32,434 bases of DNA from contig CAMBCF010000057.1 in assembly GCA_945864585.1 (NCBI GenBank), forward strand, positions 1 to 32,434, in the 5' to 3' direction. The translations under genes and the position numbers were made by a program. The notes beneath the pieces are model-generated. The model was not told where the DNA came from and made no database searches. It saw only the letters and a list, made by a program, of their open reading frames with translations. Positions 32,311 through 32,434 of this stretch are shown piece by piece (position 1 is the first letter of the stretch; the number at the start of each line of letters is the position of its first letter). Source of the DNA: Bordetella parapertussis (GTDB taxonomy: Bacteria > Pseudomonadota > Gammaproteobacteria > Burkholderiales > SG8-41).

Positions 32311-32433
32311 TTATGGTCCGTGCCGGTTTGGAAAGACAAATTGTGCATATTGTTTGAGTTGATCCACATCATAATGTTCAAGCAGCGTCAGAGTCGAAAG
32401 CAACAGCCACAGTCCGGCGAGCAAAGCGGGCGC
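32311..32433 (-). CDS. C-terminus of an unidentified membrane protein (partial)
   Basis: Reading leftwards from the right edge, a frame of 40 codons ends at a TAA at 32311-32313. It contains a hydrophobic segment ALLAGLWLLLSTLTLLEHY followed by a hydrophilic tail DQLKQYAQFVFPNRHGP. The composition, a membrane helix followed by a charged end, looks like a real protein C-terminus, and the other leftward frames are broken. The start lies outside the window. I do not recognise the family. Confidence 0.4.
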   Translation of the reverse strand, partial: APALLAGLWLLLSTLTLLEHYDVDQLKQYAQFVFPNRHGP

Positions 32434-32434
32434 T

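Overview
The window is GC-rich, densely coded bacterial DNA, most probably from a betaproteobacterium (Burkholderiales-like). This rests on gene content: two Bug-family (TctC-like) solute receptors, a membrane FadE-type acyl-CoA dehydrogenase, a YciA thioesterase, a hopanoid-pathway HpnE and a FadB/FadA/ETF-QO set. No rRNA, tRNA or CRISPR array was recognised, so the taxonomy is inference.

Left edge (1-2150): a mobile-element scar. A complete 1410-bp IS3-family element (150-1559) sits inside an IS4-family transposase gene, with a 3-bp target duplication; removing it restores the broken frame exactly. About 380 bp without a supported gene follow. Then comes a strong extended -10 promoter and a 26-codon stub of a PrpF/4-oxalomesaconate tautomerase-like gene, which runs directly into hpnE.

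Lipid block (2145-19139): hpnE and ETF-ubiquinone oxidoreductase read rightwards. A long leftward cluster converges on them: fadE-type dehydrogenase, enoyl-CoA hydratase, long-chain acyl-CoA ligase, YciA thioesterase, FadB-like fusion, thiolase and a secreted chalcone-isomerase-like protein, with a second acyl-CoA dehydrogenase further upstream. Together they activate fatty acids, run the beta-oxidation spiral and pass electrons to ubiquinone. Between the two dehydrogenases lies a decayed insert: a helicase truncated by internal deletion, fused to the last ~105 residues of a DUF499-like ATPase. It looks like the remains of a phage-defence island.

Catabolic block (19354-24958): a rightward carboxymuconolactone-decarboxylase-family gene and a palindromic element are followed by a tight four-gene operon: BKACE (DUF849) beta-keto acid cleavage enzyme, acyl-CoA ligase, tandem bicupin and exported metallo-beta-lactamase-fold hydrolase. 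I do not recognise a described pathway with this combination; it is the best candidate here for a new system.

Right part (25129-32434): two Bug-family periplasmic receptors flank a D-2-hydroxyacid dehydrogenase. They are followed by an Old Yellow Enzyme, a HpPgdA-like polysaccharide deacetylase, and a divergent M24-family (creatinase/DddP-like) protein in which a metal-ligand Asp appears to be Cys. The C-terminus of an unidentified membrane protein enters from the right edge. Several dispersed palindromic repeat families occupy the intergenic spaces.
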